A DNA stretch of 64,000 nucleotides from Bacilli bacterium (GCA_017517765.1 JAFWYE010000010.1:66432-130431), one strand, 5' to 3'. Positions 52,816-62,339 are shown, numbered from the stretch's first letter. Notes: generated from the letters alone by a model not told the origin. Numbers and translations: made by a program.

Positions 52816-55353
52816 TTATAAAACAATAAATTTGTCATTTATATAGTCAATTTCAATCACATTTTTACTAGAATCACTAAGTAATGTTACCGCTACTATA
52901 TTTTCTATGTTTTTTTCTATGTATCTTTTTAATGGTCTTGCCCCATAAATTGGATTATACCCTTCTTTTATTATAGCATCTTTAGCTTTATTTGTTATTT
53001 TTAATTCTTTATTCAAATTCTTTAGTCTATCTTTTAACTCATTAATGAATTTTTCATATATTTTATTAATACTATTTATATCTAATTTATTGAAATAAAT
53101 TATTTCATCAACTCTATTTAAAAATTCAGGCTTAAATTTTTGTTTTAATAAAATATCTACATTTTTATAATCATCCTTATTATCGCTTAGTAAATATTCA
53201 CTCCCTAAATTACTAGTCATGATAATTATAGTATTTTTAAAGTCTACTGTTACACCCTTTGAATCAGTTAGTCTTCCCTCATCTAATACTTGAAGTAAAA
53301 TATTGAATACATCTGGATGTGCTTTCTCTATTTCATCTAATAATACTATTGAATAAGGTTTTCTTCTTACTGCCTCTGTTAACTGTCCTCCCTCATCATA
53401 ACCAACATATCCTGGCGGTGCTCCTACAAGTCTAGAAACACTAAATTTTTCCATATATTCTGACATATCAATTCTTACTATTTGATTTTCATTATCAAAT
53501 AAGAATTCTGCTAAAGCTTTACTTATTTCAGTTTTACCAACACCAGTAGGGCCTAAAAACATAAATGATCCAATTGGTTTTTTACTATCACTTATTAGTG
53601 CTTTACTTCTTAAAATTGTATCTCCAATAGATTCAATTGCCATATCTTGTCCTACCACTCTTTTTCTTAATTCTTCTTTTAATGACAATAATTTTTCTAT
53701 TTGGGATTGCTTTAATTTATCAAGTGGAATACCAGTCCATTTAGATATAACTTTACTTATAGATTCATCATCTACAACTTCATTTAGCATACTATTACTC
53801 TTCTCTATAGACTCTAATTCTTTAATCTCTTTTTCAATATTAGGTATAGTATCATATTTTAACTTTGCTGCTTTTTCATATTCTCCATTTTGACTAGCAT
53901 TCATTAATTCATTATTTTTGATATCTAAGTCTTCTTTTAGACGTTTTAACTTATCTAAATCTTCCTTTTCTTTTTTCCAATTTGTTGTTAAGGCATTTCT
54001 AGTCTCATCTAAATTAGCTCTTTCCTTTTCTATATTTTCTTTCCTTTTTAAAGAGGAAGCATCCTTTTCGTTTCTTAAAGACTCTAGTTCAATATCTAAT
54101 TGCATAATTTTTCTATTTACTTCATCTAATTCTGTAGGAAGAGAATCAATTTGCATTCTTACAGAAGCACATGCTTCATCTATTAAGTCGATTGCTTTAT
54201 CAGGAAGAAATCTATCACTTATATATCTATTAGAAAGTAGTGCACTGCTAACAATTGCACTATCATTTATTTTAACTCCATGATGGATTTCAAATCTTTG
54301 CTTTAATCCTCTTAAAATAGATATTGTATCTTCTACAGTAGGTTCACTTACTAAAACTTTTTGCATTCTTCTCTCTAATGCTGGATCACTTTCTATATAT
54401 TTTCTGTATTCATCTAAAGTAGTAGCTCCTACACAATGTAGTTCACCTCTAGCTAATAATGGTTTTAAAATATTAGCGGCATCCATTGCTCCATCGCTTC
54501 TACCAGCACCAACTAAAAGATGAATTTCATCAATAAACATAATTATTTTACCATTGCTTTTCACTACTTCATTTACAACAGCTTTAAGTCTTTCCTCAAA
54601 TTCTCCTTTATATTTAGCTCCAGCTAGTAATGAAGCAATATCTAATTCATATATAGTACAATCTTTTAAATTTAAAGGTACATCTTTTTTAAATATTCTC
54701 CATGCTAACCCTTCAACAATGGCTGTCTTACCAACTCCTGGCTCACCAATTAATGTAGGATTATTTTTAGTCTTTCTACATAAGATTTCCATTATTCTTC
54801 TTATTTCTTCATCTCTACCAATAACTGGATCAATCTTGCCTTCTCCAACCAATTTAACTAAATCCCTACCATATTTTTCTAACACTTCATAAGTATCATC
54901 TTTATTTTTACTATCAACCATACTATCACCTCTTATATTATTAATAATTTCTTCTATTTTATTTTTACTAACTCCCATTAAGAAAGTTATTTTCTTTGCT
55001 AATGTATTAGGGTTATCATATAAAGATAAAATCAAATGTTCACTTGAAACATACGCATCTCCCATTTTATTTTTATAATTATTTGCATCATTCAAAAGTT
55101 TATTCATATCCATACTAAAATTAGTTTGCTCATTATTTTTATTGATTGATATAAAATAGTTATCAATTTCTTTCTTTAAAGAATTTATGCTAATATTTAG
55201 CTTGTTGAGAATAGATACAAATAAAGAACTACTATCATCGATTGAAATTTTCAAATAATGGACAATATCAACATATCTATGTTCACTATTTTTTGCTAAC
55301 TCTATTGATTTAGCTAAAGTTTGCTCAACTTTATTAGTAAATTTTTCTTCCAT
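52816..55353 (-). CDS. clpB: ATP-dependent chaperone ClpB
   Basis: 845 residues: Clp N domain (about 5-145), NBD1 with Walker A GEPGVGKT (about 205) and FIDEIHLL, a coiled-coil middle domain (about 400-510) and NBD2 with [15 protein letters not shown] and [15 protein letters not shown]. The ClpB C-terminal domain includes [16 protein letters not shown]. It disaggregates heat-damaged proteins with DnaK. No IGF/L ClpP-binding loop is seen, in keeping with ClpB rather than ClpC. AAAGGAGGAACT precedes the ATG. Controlled by two CIRCE operators. Confidence 0.96.
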   Translation of the reverse strand: MEEKFTNKVEQTLAKSIELAKNSEHRYVDIVHYLKISIDDSSSLFVSILNKLNISINSLKKEIDNYFISINKNNEQTNFSMDMNKLLNDANNYKNKMGDAYVSSEHLILSLYDNPNTLAKKITFLMGVSKNKIEEIINNIRGDSMVDSKNKDDTYEVLEKYGRDLVKLVGEGKIDPVIGRDEEIRRIMEILCRKTKNNPTLIGEPGVGKTAIVEGLAWRIFKKDVPLNLKDCTIYELDIASLLAGAKYKGEFEERLKAVVNEVVKSNGKIIMFIDEIHLLVGAGRSDGAMDAANILKPLLARGELHCVGATTLDEYRKYIESDPALERRMQKVLVSEPTVEDTISILRGLKQRFEIHHGVKINDSAIVSSALLSNRYISDRFLPDKAIDLIDEACASVRMQIDSLPTELDEVNRKIMQLDIELESLRNEKDASSLKRKENIEKERANLDETRNALTTNWKKEKEDLDKLKRLKEDLDIKNNELMNASQNGEYEKAAKLKYDTIPNIEKEIKELESIEKSNSMLNEVVDDESISKVISKWTGIPLDKLKQSQIEKLLSLKEELRKRVVGQDMAIESIGDTILRSKALISDSKKPIGSFMFLGPTGVGKTEISKALAEFLFDNENQIVRIDMSEYMEKFSVSRLVGAPPGYVGYDEGGQLTEAVRRKPYSIVLLDEIEKAHPDVFNILLQVLDEGRLTDSKGVTVDFKNTIIIMTSNLGSEYLLSDNKDDYKNVDILLKQKFKPEFLNRVDEIIYFNKLDINSINKIYEKFINELKDRLKNLNKELKITNKAKDAIIKEGYNPIYGARPLKRYIEKNIENIVAVTLLSDSSKNVIEIDYINDKFIVL

Positions 55354-55363
55354 AGTTCCTCCT

Positions 55364-55390
55364 TTAGCACTCTTATTGTTTAAGTGCTAA
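55364..55390 (-). promoter_or_regulatory. CIRCE operator 1 (HrcA) of clpB
   Basis: TTAGCACTC-N9-AAGTGCTAA; 17 of 18 arm positions match the CIRCE consensus TTAGCACTC-N9-GAGTGCTAA. It lies directly downstream of the promoter, at or just after the transcription start. Confidence 0.93.
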
Positions 55391-55394
55391 TTTT

Positions 55395-55422
55395 ATTATA
55401 TTCTTATTTTTAGCAAAGTCAA
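55395..55422 (-). promoter_or_regulatory. Promoter of clpB
   Basis: Minus strand TTGACT (55417-55422), 16-bp spacer, TATAAT (55395-55400). The -35 box overlaps the second CIRCE. Confidence 0.85.
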
Positions 55423-55436
55423 CACAAGAGTGCTAA
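55410..55436 (-). promoter_or_regulatory. CIRCE operator 2 (HrcA) of clpB
   Basis: TTAGCAAAG-N9-GAGTGCTAA; the right arm is perfect and the left arm deviates at its last three bases. It overlaps the -35 box, so HrcA could block polymerase from both sides of the promoter. Confidence 0.8.
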
Positions 55437-55514
55437 AAATAAAAATAAAAAATTCTTACTATTACTTTATGTAGAAATAATTTAGGTTTAAAATAAAAAA
55501 GTGGAGATGAGATT

Positions 55515-56192
55515 ATGAATAAATTTAAAAGTATACTTACAACAATAGCTCTAACATGTGTGATTGCCACCGGTTGTAGTTGTGTTGATGGAAAAATATT
55601 ACCAGATCCTAAAGCTGAAAATAGTTTTTATGGGGAGCAATTTGGTGTTGATGCTAACATCAATATGGAAACCATTGATAAATATCTAGAGCTTAAAGGT
55701 GTTGTTTATAGAGACATGAGAATGTTAAAAGATCCAATTGAATATGGAGATATGCCTGGCGGAGATGCAGATTTATCTGGATTTATAAAAGGATTTGAGG
55801 TTATACCTTTCCCTTATATTGCTCCAGTTGCAGCTCCTGAAGGTGTTGGTGGTGCGCCTTATAATGGTCCAACATTATTTAGTAAAAATTCTAATGGAAA
55901 ATATGTTGCTAATTACGAAGAATCAATGGACATTTTAGAAACTATTTTTCCTAAAGATAAAGTAATCTTTGTTATGTGTGGTGGTGGCGGATACGCTGGT
56001 ATGACTAGAGACCTTCTTGTTGAATTAGGATGGAATGCTAAAAAAGTTTATAATATAGGTGGCTATTGGTCATATGAGGGTAAAAATTCTGTTAGTACAG
56101 TTTTAAGAACAGAATCAGATCAAACTAGGATATATGATTTTTCGATTGTGCCATATCACGCTATTGATTTTAGCGTTTTGACGGAGAAATAA
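55515..56192 (+). CDS. Rhodanese-like lipoprotein
   Basis: 225 residues. Lipobox IATG-C gives Cys21 as lipid anchor; CSC follows. From about residue 60 it has a rhodanese-like fold: GVVYRDMRML, GGDADLSGFIKG, KDKVIFVMCGGGGYAGMTRDLLVELGW with a possible sulfur-carrying Cys155 and the VYNIGGYWSYEG strand. CxxGxR-type loop is altered to CGGGGY, so activity is not assured. GTGGAGATGAG precedes the ATG. It ends 1 bp before the thioredoxin-like lipoprotein gene, suggesting that the two act together at the outer face of the membrane. Confidence 0.75.
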   Translation: MNKFKSILTTIALTCVIATGCSCVDGKILPDPKAENSFYGEQFGVDANINMETIDKYLELKGVVYRDMRMLKDPIEYGDMPGGDADLSGFIKGFEVIPFPYIAPVAAPEGVGGAPYNGPTLFSKNSNGKYVANYEESMDILETIFPKDKVIFVMCGGGGYAGMTRDLLVELGWNAKKVYNIGGYWSYEGKNSVSTVLRTESDQTRIYDFSIVPYHAIDFSVLTEK

Positions 56193-56193
56193 T

Positions 56194-56667
56194 ATGAAGA
56201 AATTAATATCTTTTTTCACTTTAGTATTGTCCTTTATTCTAGTTGGTTGTGGCTGCTCACCTGATCCTTTTTACATGGAAGAAAACTTATATAACAATCA
56301 AACATCTAATGTATTTATAGATTTAGCTACATATGATGAATATCAAGCTTTAGTAAATGGTAAAAAATCATTTGCATTATACGTATATGAAGAAAGTTGT
56401 GGAGGTTGTATTGCTTTTTCTCCAGTACTTAAAGAATATCTTGATAACAAAAACTTAGCTATATATAGAATTAATGTGGGAATAGCTAAAAGCAAAGATA
56501 ATGTTATTAAACAAGAAATGGAAGGTACACCTGCTATATTCTTATTTAATAAAGGTGAATATGTAACTTTCTTAGATAGCCACTCTAGCAAGGATTTGCA
56601 TAAAAATGCATTTAAAACTACTGATGGTTTTGATAAATGGTTTACTAAATACGTAATTTTAAAATAG
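56194..56667 (+). CDS. Thioredoxin-like lipoprotein
   Basis: 157 residues. Lipobox ILVG-C (Cys19), C-x-C just after. The thioredoxin-like fold is seen from about 40: ALYVYEESCGGCIAFSPVL with the redox pair Cys69/Cys72 (CGGC), and the cis-Pro strand EGTPAIFLF. Compared with cytoplasmic thioredoxins the WCxxC Trp is absent and the motif is C-G-G-C. An operon with the rhodanese-like gene (1-bp gap). A reductase or disulfide donor for the partner is plausible. Confidence 0.8.
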   Translation: MKKLISFFTLVLSFILVGCGCSPDPFYMEENLYNNQTSNVFIDLATYDEYQALVNGKKSFALYVYEESCGGCIAFSPVLKEYLDNKNLAIYRINVGIAKSKDNVIKQEMEGTPAIFLFNKGEYVTFLDSHSSKDLHKNAFKTTDGFDKWFTKYVILK

Positions 56668-56690
56668 TACTGCATGGTACTATTTTTTTA
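56662..56690 (+). terminator. Terminator of the rhodanese/thioredoxin operon
   Basis: AAATAGTAC-tgcatg-GTACTATTT followed by TTTTATAG. Confidence 0.8.
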
Positions 56691-56736
56691 TAGATTTTTA
56701 TTAAAGAGTTTTTTATAATGTTTGTGGGTGAAGTAT

Positions 56737-57255
56737 ATGGCTTATGAAGAATACTTAGATTATATAAGTAGAGCTAAAACTACAGGAAAATATATCTTAT
56801 ATACATTAGATGGTGTAGGTGAATCTAGAAAAAATTCTCCCGAATTGTTTGTTTTTAAAACCAATCAGTTAATTGGTGAAATGACTAGATTATTTTTATG
56901 CTTAGAAAAGGAAAATCATATATTAGTTAGAGATACTTATATTATGTTAAATGAAAAGCTTAATTATATGGCTGAAGGGTTTAGATGTAATAATAATCCA
57001 AATTTAGTAAATGGCGACTTAATATCTTTTTATTTTTATAAAGATATGATAAATATAGAGATATTTGAAAAAGTATTTAATACAGCTTGTAAAAATGTAG
57101 GTAATAATTTTAAATATCACCTTGCTATACAAGAATATGAAACTAACGATTATAGCAAAGGTAGCGAGTTATTGTGGGTGGGATATGCTCAACAATATTT
57201 AAATAGCAATAAAAAAGTAAGAATAAAAGTTTTAAATTCTAATAATAAAAGATAA
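56737..57255 (+). CDS. Protein of unknown function
   Basis: 172 residues from the ATG at 56737 (GTGGGTGAAG upstream; the frame opens at a TTG at 56722 that precedes the site). No signal or membrane segment. Contains ISFYFYKDMINIEIFEKV and KGSELLWVGYAQQYLNSNKKVRIKV. It is a compact alpha/beta protein of no recognised family, between the redox lipoprotein operon and a HIT gene on the same strand. Confidence 0.65.
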   Translation: MAYEEYLDYISRAKTTGKYILYTLDGVGESRKNSPELFVFKTNQLIGEMTRLFLCLEKENHILVRDTYIMLNEKLNYMAEGFRCNNNPNLVNGDLISFYFYKDMINIEIFEKVFNTACKNVGNNFKYHLAIQEYETNDYSKGSELLWVGYAQQYLNSNKKVRIKVLNSNNKR

Positions 57256-57286
57256 ATATAATATATACTAATTATGAGGTGAAATT

Positions 57287-57685
57287 ATGGATTGTTTATT
57301 TTGTAAAATAATAAATGGAGATATTCCTTCATACAAAATATATGAAGATGAATATACATATGCTTTTTTGGATATTGCTAAAGATGCCATTGGCCATACT
57401 GTTGTAGTAAGTAAAAAGCATGTCAACAATGTATTAGATGCAGATTTAGAAACTTTAGCGCATGTAATGGAAGCTATTTCTAAAATATCTAATCATTATG
57501 TAAATGAATGTGGATTTGATGGAGTTAACATTTTAAATAATAGTGGAGTTAGTGCAGAGCAAAGTATAATGCACCTACACTTTCACATTATTCCTAGAAA
57601 AAACAATGATAATATGAAAGTTTTCCCTGAACTTCATAATTGCAATGAAGATCTTGAAGAAACACATAAAAAATTAAAAATGTAA
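57287..57685 (+). CDS. HIT-family nucleotide phosphohydrolase-like protein
   Basis: 132 residues of the histidine triad family, HINT/PKCI branch. CLFCKIINGDIPSYKIYED at the N-terminus, then the active site HLHFHIIPRK (His-x-His-x-His). These enzymes hydrolyse AMP-lysine or AMP-morpholidate-like phosphoramidates, and many bind nucleotides. The CxxC at the start may bind zinc. GAGGTGAAATT precedes the ATG. Single-gene unit. Confidence 0.95.
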   Translation: MDCLFCKIINGDIPSYKIYEDEYTYAFLDIAKDAIGHTVVVSKKHVNNVLDADLETLAHVMEAISKISNHYVNECGFDGVNILNNSGVSAEQSIMHLHFHIIPRKNNDNMKVFPELHNCNEDLEETHKKLKM

Positions 57686-57731
57686 GTATACAAACCTTCC
57701 TTTAGATAAAACTAATATGGGAGGTTTTTTA

Positions 57732-58028
57732 ATGGGCAAAATCAGATGCGATGCACATGAATGCAAATATAATAATAAAAATTATTGTATAAAAGAAGGC
57801 ATATATGTAAGGGATGATACATTTTGTGAAAGCTACAGGAAAGGAATGTTAGATAAAACATTTTCTTTTGAATTTGCTTTATTTGAAGATAACGATAAGA
57901 AAATAAAATGTGAAGCATGTAAATGTATTCATAATAAAGATCATATATGTAAAGCACATTGTATAAAAGTGAATAATGATAATAAAGAATGTATTACTTA
58001 TGATGAAAATAAAAAAAAGGATAATTAA
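57732..58028 (+). CDS. DUF1540 domain protein, duplicated
   Basis: 98 residues from the ATG at 57732 (GGGAGGTTTTTTA upstream). Two copies of the DUF1540 Cys pattern: CDAHECKYNNKNYCIKEGIYVRDDTFCESY (about 5-34) and CEACKCIHNKDHICKAHCIKVNNDNKECITY (about 59-89), separated by an acidic segment. Each unit has about four Cys with spacing typical of a small zinc-binding fold. Some DUF1540 proteins are linked to spores or metal binding in Bacillota, but a function is not established. Its end overlaps convergent tdk by 4 bp. Confidence 0.85.
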   Translation: MGKIRCDAHECKYNNKNYCIKEGIYVRDDTFCESYRKGMLDKTFSFEFALFEDNDKKIKCEACKCIHNKDHICKAHCIKVNNDNKECITYDENKKKDN

Positions 58029-58042
58029 TTATCCTTTTTCTT
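58011..58042. terminator. Bidirectional terminator between DUF1540 gene and tdk
   Basis: AAAAGGATAA-tta-TTATCCTTTT with a T-rich tail on the plus strand (TTCTTTTGTCC) and TTATTTTCATCAT on the minus. Overlaps both stop codons. Confidence 0.75.
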
Positions 58043-58612
58043 TTGTCCTTCTATCCAGCATCTATAGCACATAGCTTCATATTTTTCATCGCCACCAATG
58101 TCAATTTCAGCACCATCTGTAACTACTACTCCATTTACTAATTTAGCGTTCATAATAGCCTTGAAACCACACTTACATATAGATTTAATCTCGCTTATAG
58201 AATCTGCAATTTCTAGAAGTCTTTTACTGCCTTCAAATAAATAGCCTTTAAAATTTGTCTTTAGTCCATAGCAGAGTACAGGAATATGGTCTGATATCTT
58301 TTGACAATCATCAATTTGCTTTTCTTTACAGAATTGAGCTTCATCAATAATTAAAACATCTACCTTCTTTTTCTCATTTTCCTTTAAAAAGAATTCATAT
58401 AAATCCATAGAATCATTGAATACAATACATTCACTTTTAAGACCAATTCTACTAGAAACCATTCTTACGCTACCATTATCATCTCTATTATCAATAGAAG
58501 GTTTAATTAATAATACTCTAAAACCTTTTTGCTCATAGTTAAACTTAGTCATTAATGCTTGAGCACTTTTACTAGACCCCATAACCCCATATTTAAAATA
58601 TAATTTATGCAT
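58025..58612 (-). CDS. tdk: Thymidine kinase
   Basis: Type II thymidine kinase of 195 residues from the ATG at 58612 (GGGGAGAAAAA upstream; the frame opens 24 codons earlier without a site). P-loop-like GVMGSSKSAQAL, LLIKPSIDNRDD, VLIIDEAQFC (Walker B, DEAQF) and a zinc lid with CKCGFKAIMNAK and CYRCW. The P-loop has SSKS where type II enzymes usually have SGKS, so the Gly before Lys is Ser. Followed by gatB on the same strand, separated by a terminator. Confidence 0.9.
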   Translation of the reverse strand: MHKLYFKYGVMGSSKSAQALMTKFNYEQKGFRVLLIKPSIDNRDDNGSVRMVSSRIGLKSECIVFNDSMDLYEFFLKENEKKKVDVLIIDEAQFCKEKQIDDCQKISDHIPVLCYGLKTNFKGYLFEGSKRLLEIADSISEIKSICKCGFKAIMNAKLVNGVVVTDGAEIDIGGDEKYEAMCYRCWIEGQKKKDN

Positions 58613-58645
58613 TTTTTCTTCTCCCCTTTTATAAATACACATATT

Positions 58646-58675
58646 ATAAAAAGTCGTAAAAAACGACTTTTTATC
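58646..58675 (-). terminator. Terminator of the gatCAB operon
   Basis: AAAAGTCGT-tttt-ACGACTTTT hairpin, then TTATAATATGT on the minus strand. It overlaps the gatB stop region. Confidence 0.7.
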
Positions 58676-60098
58676 TTTTATCAATTTCTTCTTTTAAAAT
58701 AGAACTAGTCATACTAGGATTAGCTTGTCCTCTAGTTTGCTTCATAACTTGTCCAATAAAGAAATCAAAAACATTACTTCTTCCATTATGGTACTCATTA
58801 ATTAAGTCTTGATGAGCATCTAAAATAGAAACAATAATACCTCTAATAGTAGCATCATCACTAATTTGTTTCATTCCCATAGATTTTATAATATCTTTAG
58901 GTGACTTTTTCTCAGTAAGCGACTTTTCTACTACCTCTTTAGCTTGCTTACCAGAAATATCTCCCTTATTAACTGATTTAATTACATAAGCAAGCATATC
59001 ACTAGTTAAATATAAATCTTTAATCTCTAAATCATTTTTATTTAAATATCCTGCTATTACAGTAGTAACCCAGTTACAAGCAGTTTTAGCATCTATTTCA
59101 TTTGCAATTAAATTATCAAAATATTCAGCCATTTCTCTATCTTTAACAAGAACTGTAGCATCATATTTAGATATTTCATACTCATTCATATATTTGTTAA
59201 TTCTTTCAAATTGCAATGCAGGAATCCTTGCTTTTACTTCACTTATTAATGATTCATTAATTTTAAATGGAGGTATGTTAGGATCAATAAAATATTTGTA
59301 ATCTACTGCATCAGCCTTACTTCTCATCCTAAATGTTTTACATTCCGTATCATCATATCTTCTTGTTTCTTGTTCAATTACCTCACCATTTTCAAGTGCT
59401 TCCTTTTGTCTAGCAATTTCACATTCAATAGCATTTCTAACATTAACAAAAGAGTTGATATTTTTCATTTCTACTCTTGTTCCTAATGTTTTACTTCCTT
59501 TTGGAGCTAAAGAAACATTAACATCACAACGCATTTGACCTCTATCAGTTCTTGCCTCACTTACATCACAATAGATGAATACTTTTCTTAGTGCATCTAA
59601 AAATGCTAAAGCTTCATCTACACTATGTAAACATGGTTCAGTAACTGTTTCTAAAAGTGGAACACCACATCTATTATAGTCTAGTAAAGAATATGTAGAA
59701 TAGTGATCCAAACTAGCTGTATCCTCTTCTAGATGAATATCATGAATATAAACTCTTTTTACTGTATCACCAACAAATAAATCTAAATATCCATTTGTAC
59801 CAACTGGGTCATGAGCTTGAGTTACTTGGTACCCTTTAGGTAAGTCAGGATAGTAATAATTTTTTCTATCAAAATACATATAATTAGGTACTTTGCAATT
59901 AAGAGCTAATGCCATCATAATTGATTTTTTAACAGCCTCAAAATTCACTTGAGGTAAAGTTCCAGGGAACGCTAAATCTATCTCACCAATATTAAAATTA
60001 GGAATAGTATTATATGAATTTAGTGCAGGAGAAAACATTTTAGTATTAGTTTTCATTTCGCAATGGACTTCAAGTCCAATAGTAACATCATATTCCAT
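58671..60098 (-). CDS. gatB: Asp/Glu-tRNA amidotransferase subunit B
   Basis: GatB, the kinase and tRNA-binding subunit of GatCAB. 475 residues starting MEYDVTIGLEVHCEMKT with family motifs DLAFPGTLPQVN, DRKNYYYPDLPKGYQVTQ, GTRVEMKNINSF, RYDDTECKTFRMRSKADAVDYKYFIDPNIPPF and C-terminal YqeY-like domain (about 330-475). Its ATG overlaps the last base of gatA's stop (TAATG), so translation is coupled. The presence of GatCAB implies tRNA-dependent synthesis of Gln-tRNA and/or Asn-tRNA. Confidence 0.98.
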   Translation of the reverse strand: MEYDVTIGLEVHCEMKTNTKMFSPALNSYNTIPNFNIGEIDLAFPGTLPQVNFEAVKKSIMMALALNCKVPNYMYFDRKNYYYPDLPKGYQVTQAHDPVGTNGYLDLFVGDTVKRVYIHDIHLEEDTASLDHYSTYSLLDYNRCGVPLLETVTEPCLHSVDEALAFLDALRKVFIYCDVSEARTDRGQMRCDVNVSLAPKGSKTLGTRVEMKNINSFVNVRNAIECEIARQKEALENGEVIEQETRRYDDTECKTFRMRSKADAVDYKYFIDPNIPPFKINESLISEVKARIPALQFERINKYMNEYEISKYDATVLVKDREMAEYFDNLIANEIDAKTACNWVTTVIAGYLNKNDLEIKDLYLTSDMLAYVIKSVNKGDISGKQAKEVVEKSLTEKKSPKDIIKSMGMKQISDDATIRGIIVSILDAHQDLINEYHNGRSNVFDFFIGQVMKQTRGQANPSMTSSILKEEIDKR

Positions 60099-61567
60099 TA
60101 TTTTACCTCCTTTGCTATTTGTCCTTTATAACCTAGTTCTTTTTCTAATGCATAAGCAACATTTAAACAATCTATATCTTTTCTTACTCCACTTGTAATA
60201 GAAAGGCCAATTGGCATTTTATTTACAAAGCCACAAGGAATAGTAATACTTGGAAATCCTCCAAAATTAGCTATAGCCATATGGTTTTCTAAAAGTAAGT
60301 ATCTAGTAGATAACTTATCTGTGATCTTTTCACTACTCTCTTCAAATCTAGGCGCAACAGAACCTTGAGCAGGTAAAATTAATGCATCATATTCTTTAAA
60401 TACTTCAGTCATTTTATCAACTATTAATCTTCTTACTCTTTGAGCGTTAAGGAATAATTTTTCTTGATTTTCTTTTTGTAATATATAACTACCAATTACA
60501 AATCTTCTTTTAATTAATTCGCCAAATCCTTTAGTTCTAGCATCAAACATAATTTCTTCTACACTATTTCCCTCACCTCTAGGGCCAAAAATAATACCTG
60601 TTAAATTAGAATTATTTGATGTTGCTTCGGCACACGAAATTGCAAAATATGTAGGGAAAATTGCTTCTAGTAATTTTATGTCAACACTTACTTCTTCTAC
60701 ACTAGCACCTAATTCTTTAGCTTTAGATATAATCATCTCAAAATTATCTAAAATTGCATTTAATTCTTCATCATTACAATCTTTATAAGTGTTTCTATCT
60801 AACATCTCTTTAATGTAACATAATTTTTTACCTTTTAAATTACCTTCAATAGATGACAAACTAATATCGCTACTATCAATTGAAGTCATATCTTTATTAT
60901 CTATACCCTTGATTGCATCTACAACAATAGCGGCATCTTTAACGCTTCTAGTAAAGCATCCAACATGATCCAAAGAACAGGCAAATGCAAATAATCCAAA
61001 TCTAGATATTAATCCATAAGTAGGTTTATACCCTACAATACCACCATAAGCAGCAGGTTTTCTTATTGAGTCTCCTGTATCACTACCTATAGCAAATGGT
61101 ACTATACCACTAGCAACTACAGCAGCACTTCCTGCACTACTACCACCAATTAATCTAGTAGTATCCCATGGATTTTTAACACTACCTGTATGTCCAGTAG
61201 TACCACTACCACCCATAGCAAGTTCATCCAATACAGTCTTTCCTATATTAATAGCTCCTGCTTCTTTTAACTTACTAACTACAGTAGCATCAAAAAATGG
61301 AACATAGTCTTTTAAAATATTACTAGATCCTGTAGTTAATACTCCTTCTGTAGAAATATTATCTTTTATAGCACATGGTATACCTTTAAATAAAGTATCA
61401 TTAAGATTTTCAATATTACTTGATGGTTCATCAATTATAGTAACAAAACTATTATATTGTTCTTGTAAAGTCTTAGCTTTTGCTACACTTTCTTTAACAA
61501 GTTCTTCACTGTTTATTTTGTTAGAACCAATTAGTTCTAGTAACTCCTCAATTGTCTTCTCTACCAT
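60098..61567 (-). CDS. gatA: Asp/Glu-tRNA amidotransferase subunit A
   Basis: Amidase-signature glutaminase subunit, 489 residues from the ATG at 61567. Catalytic triad Lys-Ser-Ser: IPCAIKDNI (Lys), the Gly/Ser-rich RLIGGSSAGSAAVVASG and SDTGDSIRKPAAYGG. The start at 61567 (MVEKTIEELL) has GGGTGGTT upstream and lies one base after the gatC stop; the frame continues further up but without similarity to GatA. The C-terminal GFPSITIPCGFVNKMPIGLSI is typical. Confidence 0.97.
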   Translation of the reverse strand: MVEKTIEELLELIGSNKINSEELVKESVAKAKTLQEQYNSFVTIIDEPSSNIENLNDTLFKGIPCAIKDNISTEGVLTTGSSNILKDYVPFFDATVVSKLKEAGAINIGKTVLDELAMGGSGTTGHTGSVKNPWDTTRLIGGSSAGSAAVVASGIVPFAIGSDTGDSIRKPAAYGGIVGYKPTYGLISRFGLFAFACSLDHVGCFTRSVKDAAIVVDAIKGIDNKDMTSIDSSDISLSSIEGNLKGKKLCYIKEMLDRNTYKDCNDEELNAILDNFEMIISKAKELGASVEEVSVDIKLLEAIFPTYFAISCAEATSNNSNLTGIIFGPRGEGNSVEEIMFDARTKGFGELIKRRFVIGSYILQKENQEKLFLNAQRVRRLIVDKMTEVFKEYDALILPAQGSVAPRFEESSEKITDKLSTRYLLLENHMAIANFGGFPSITIPCGFVNKMPIGLSITSGVRKDIDCLNVAYALEKELGYKGQIAKEVK

Positions 61568-61568
61568 T

Positions 61569-61859
61569 TTATTCAACCACCCTCGGAACTTTAATTTCGT
61601 CACCTTTTTTACCATGACAATTACTAAATGCCACATCTACATCTACAACTCTTGAAACAGAATCATCTCTTAGTGTAACATCTTCTTTTAAATAAGGAAA
61701 TGTCATAGGTTCTACTTTATCAATATCATCAATTTTACCAATTAATTCAAACTGTTTTAAAAACACCTCAAATTCACTTGCAAGTGTTTCATATTCTTCA
61801 TCATTCATATCAAACATCAACTTATTTGCATAATCTTTTAGTTTGCTTTTTTCTATCAT
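61569..61859 (-). CDS. gatC: Asp/Glu-tRNA amidotransferase subunit C
   Basis: 96 residues. N-terminal helical hairpin typical of GatC (KLKDYANKLMFDMNDEEYETLASEFEVFLKQFELI), then VEPMTFPYLKEDVTLRDDSV, the conserved C-terminal extended segment. GatC acts as the linker and stabiliser of GatA/GatB. AAGGAGGTAGTAAT precedes the ATG. First gene of the operon, driven by the promoter at 61902-61930. Confidence 0.93.
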   Translation of the reverse strand: MIEKSKLKDYANKLMFDMNDEEYETLASEFEVFLKQFELIGKIDDIDKVEPMTFPYLKEDVTLRDDSVSRVVDVDVAFSNCHGKKGDEIKVPRVVE

Positions 61860-61901
61860 ATTACTACCTCCTTAATAATATAATTATTAAACACCTATAT
61901 A

Positions 61902-61930
61902 GTTATAATTTAAACGAGATTTAAAGTCAA
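61902..61930 (-). promoter_or_regulatory. Promoter of gatCAB
   Basis: Minus strand TTGACT (61925-61930), 17-bp spacer, TATAAC (61902-61907), about 43 bp upstream of the gatC start. The rest of the 250-bp gap to rpmB is AT-rich; no further gene is seen. Confidence 0.75.
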
Positions 61931-62109
61931 TATTAAGATTGTTTTATGAGTTAAATAGCAATGCTTAATTTACAAAATTGCAATAATCTTGTTATTTTTT
62001 TGCTTGAAAAGTAATTATTTTTTATATTTGTTGTTGATTTTTGTTTTTTTTAATGGTAGTATATCAAGGCATGTCAATGTAATTAGAAATTAAAAAGGGG
62101 GTAAATGTA

Positions 62110-62295
62110 ATGGCAAGAACTTGTTCAATCACAGGTAAGGGACCTATGAGTGGTAATAAGCGTTCTCACGCATTAAATGCTACACGTCGTAAATGGAATG
62201 TTAACTTACAAAAGGCTACAATCATGGTAAATGGTAAGCCTCAAAGAGTATACGTATCTGCACGTGCACTAAGAACCCTAAAAAAAGCAGCTTAA
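62110..62295 (+). CDS. rpmB: Ribosomal protein bL28
   Basis: 61 residues, basic: [34 protein letters not shown] and the C-terminal [17 protein letters not shown]. The CxxxGKxPxxGxxxSHAxxxTKRxW pattern is that of bL28; only one Cys is left of the usual four, so this is the zinc-free form. GGGGGTAAATGTA precedes the ATG. Codon use is more biased (CGT, GGT) than in surrounding genes, as for ribosomal proteins. Confidence 0.97.
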   Translation: MARTCSITGKGPMSGNKRSHALNATRRKWNVNLQKATIMVNGKPQRVYVSARALRTLKKAA

Positions 62296-62301
62296 TAAAT
62301 G

Positions 62302-62329
62302 AAAAAGGAACAATGTTTCCTTTTTTTTA
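62302..62329 (+). terminator. Terminator of rpmB
   Basis: AAAAAGGAACA-a-TGTTTCCTTTTT with a single bulge, followed by TTTT. Confidence 0.8.
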
Positions 62330-62339
62330 TTATTCTCAT

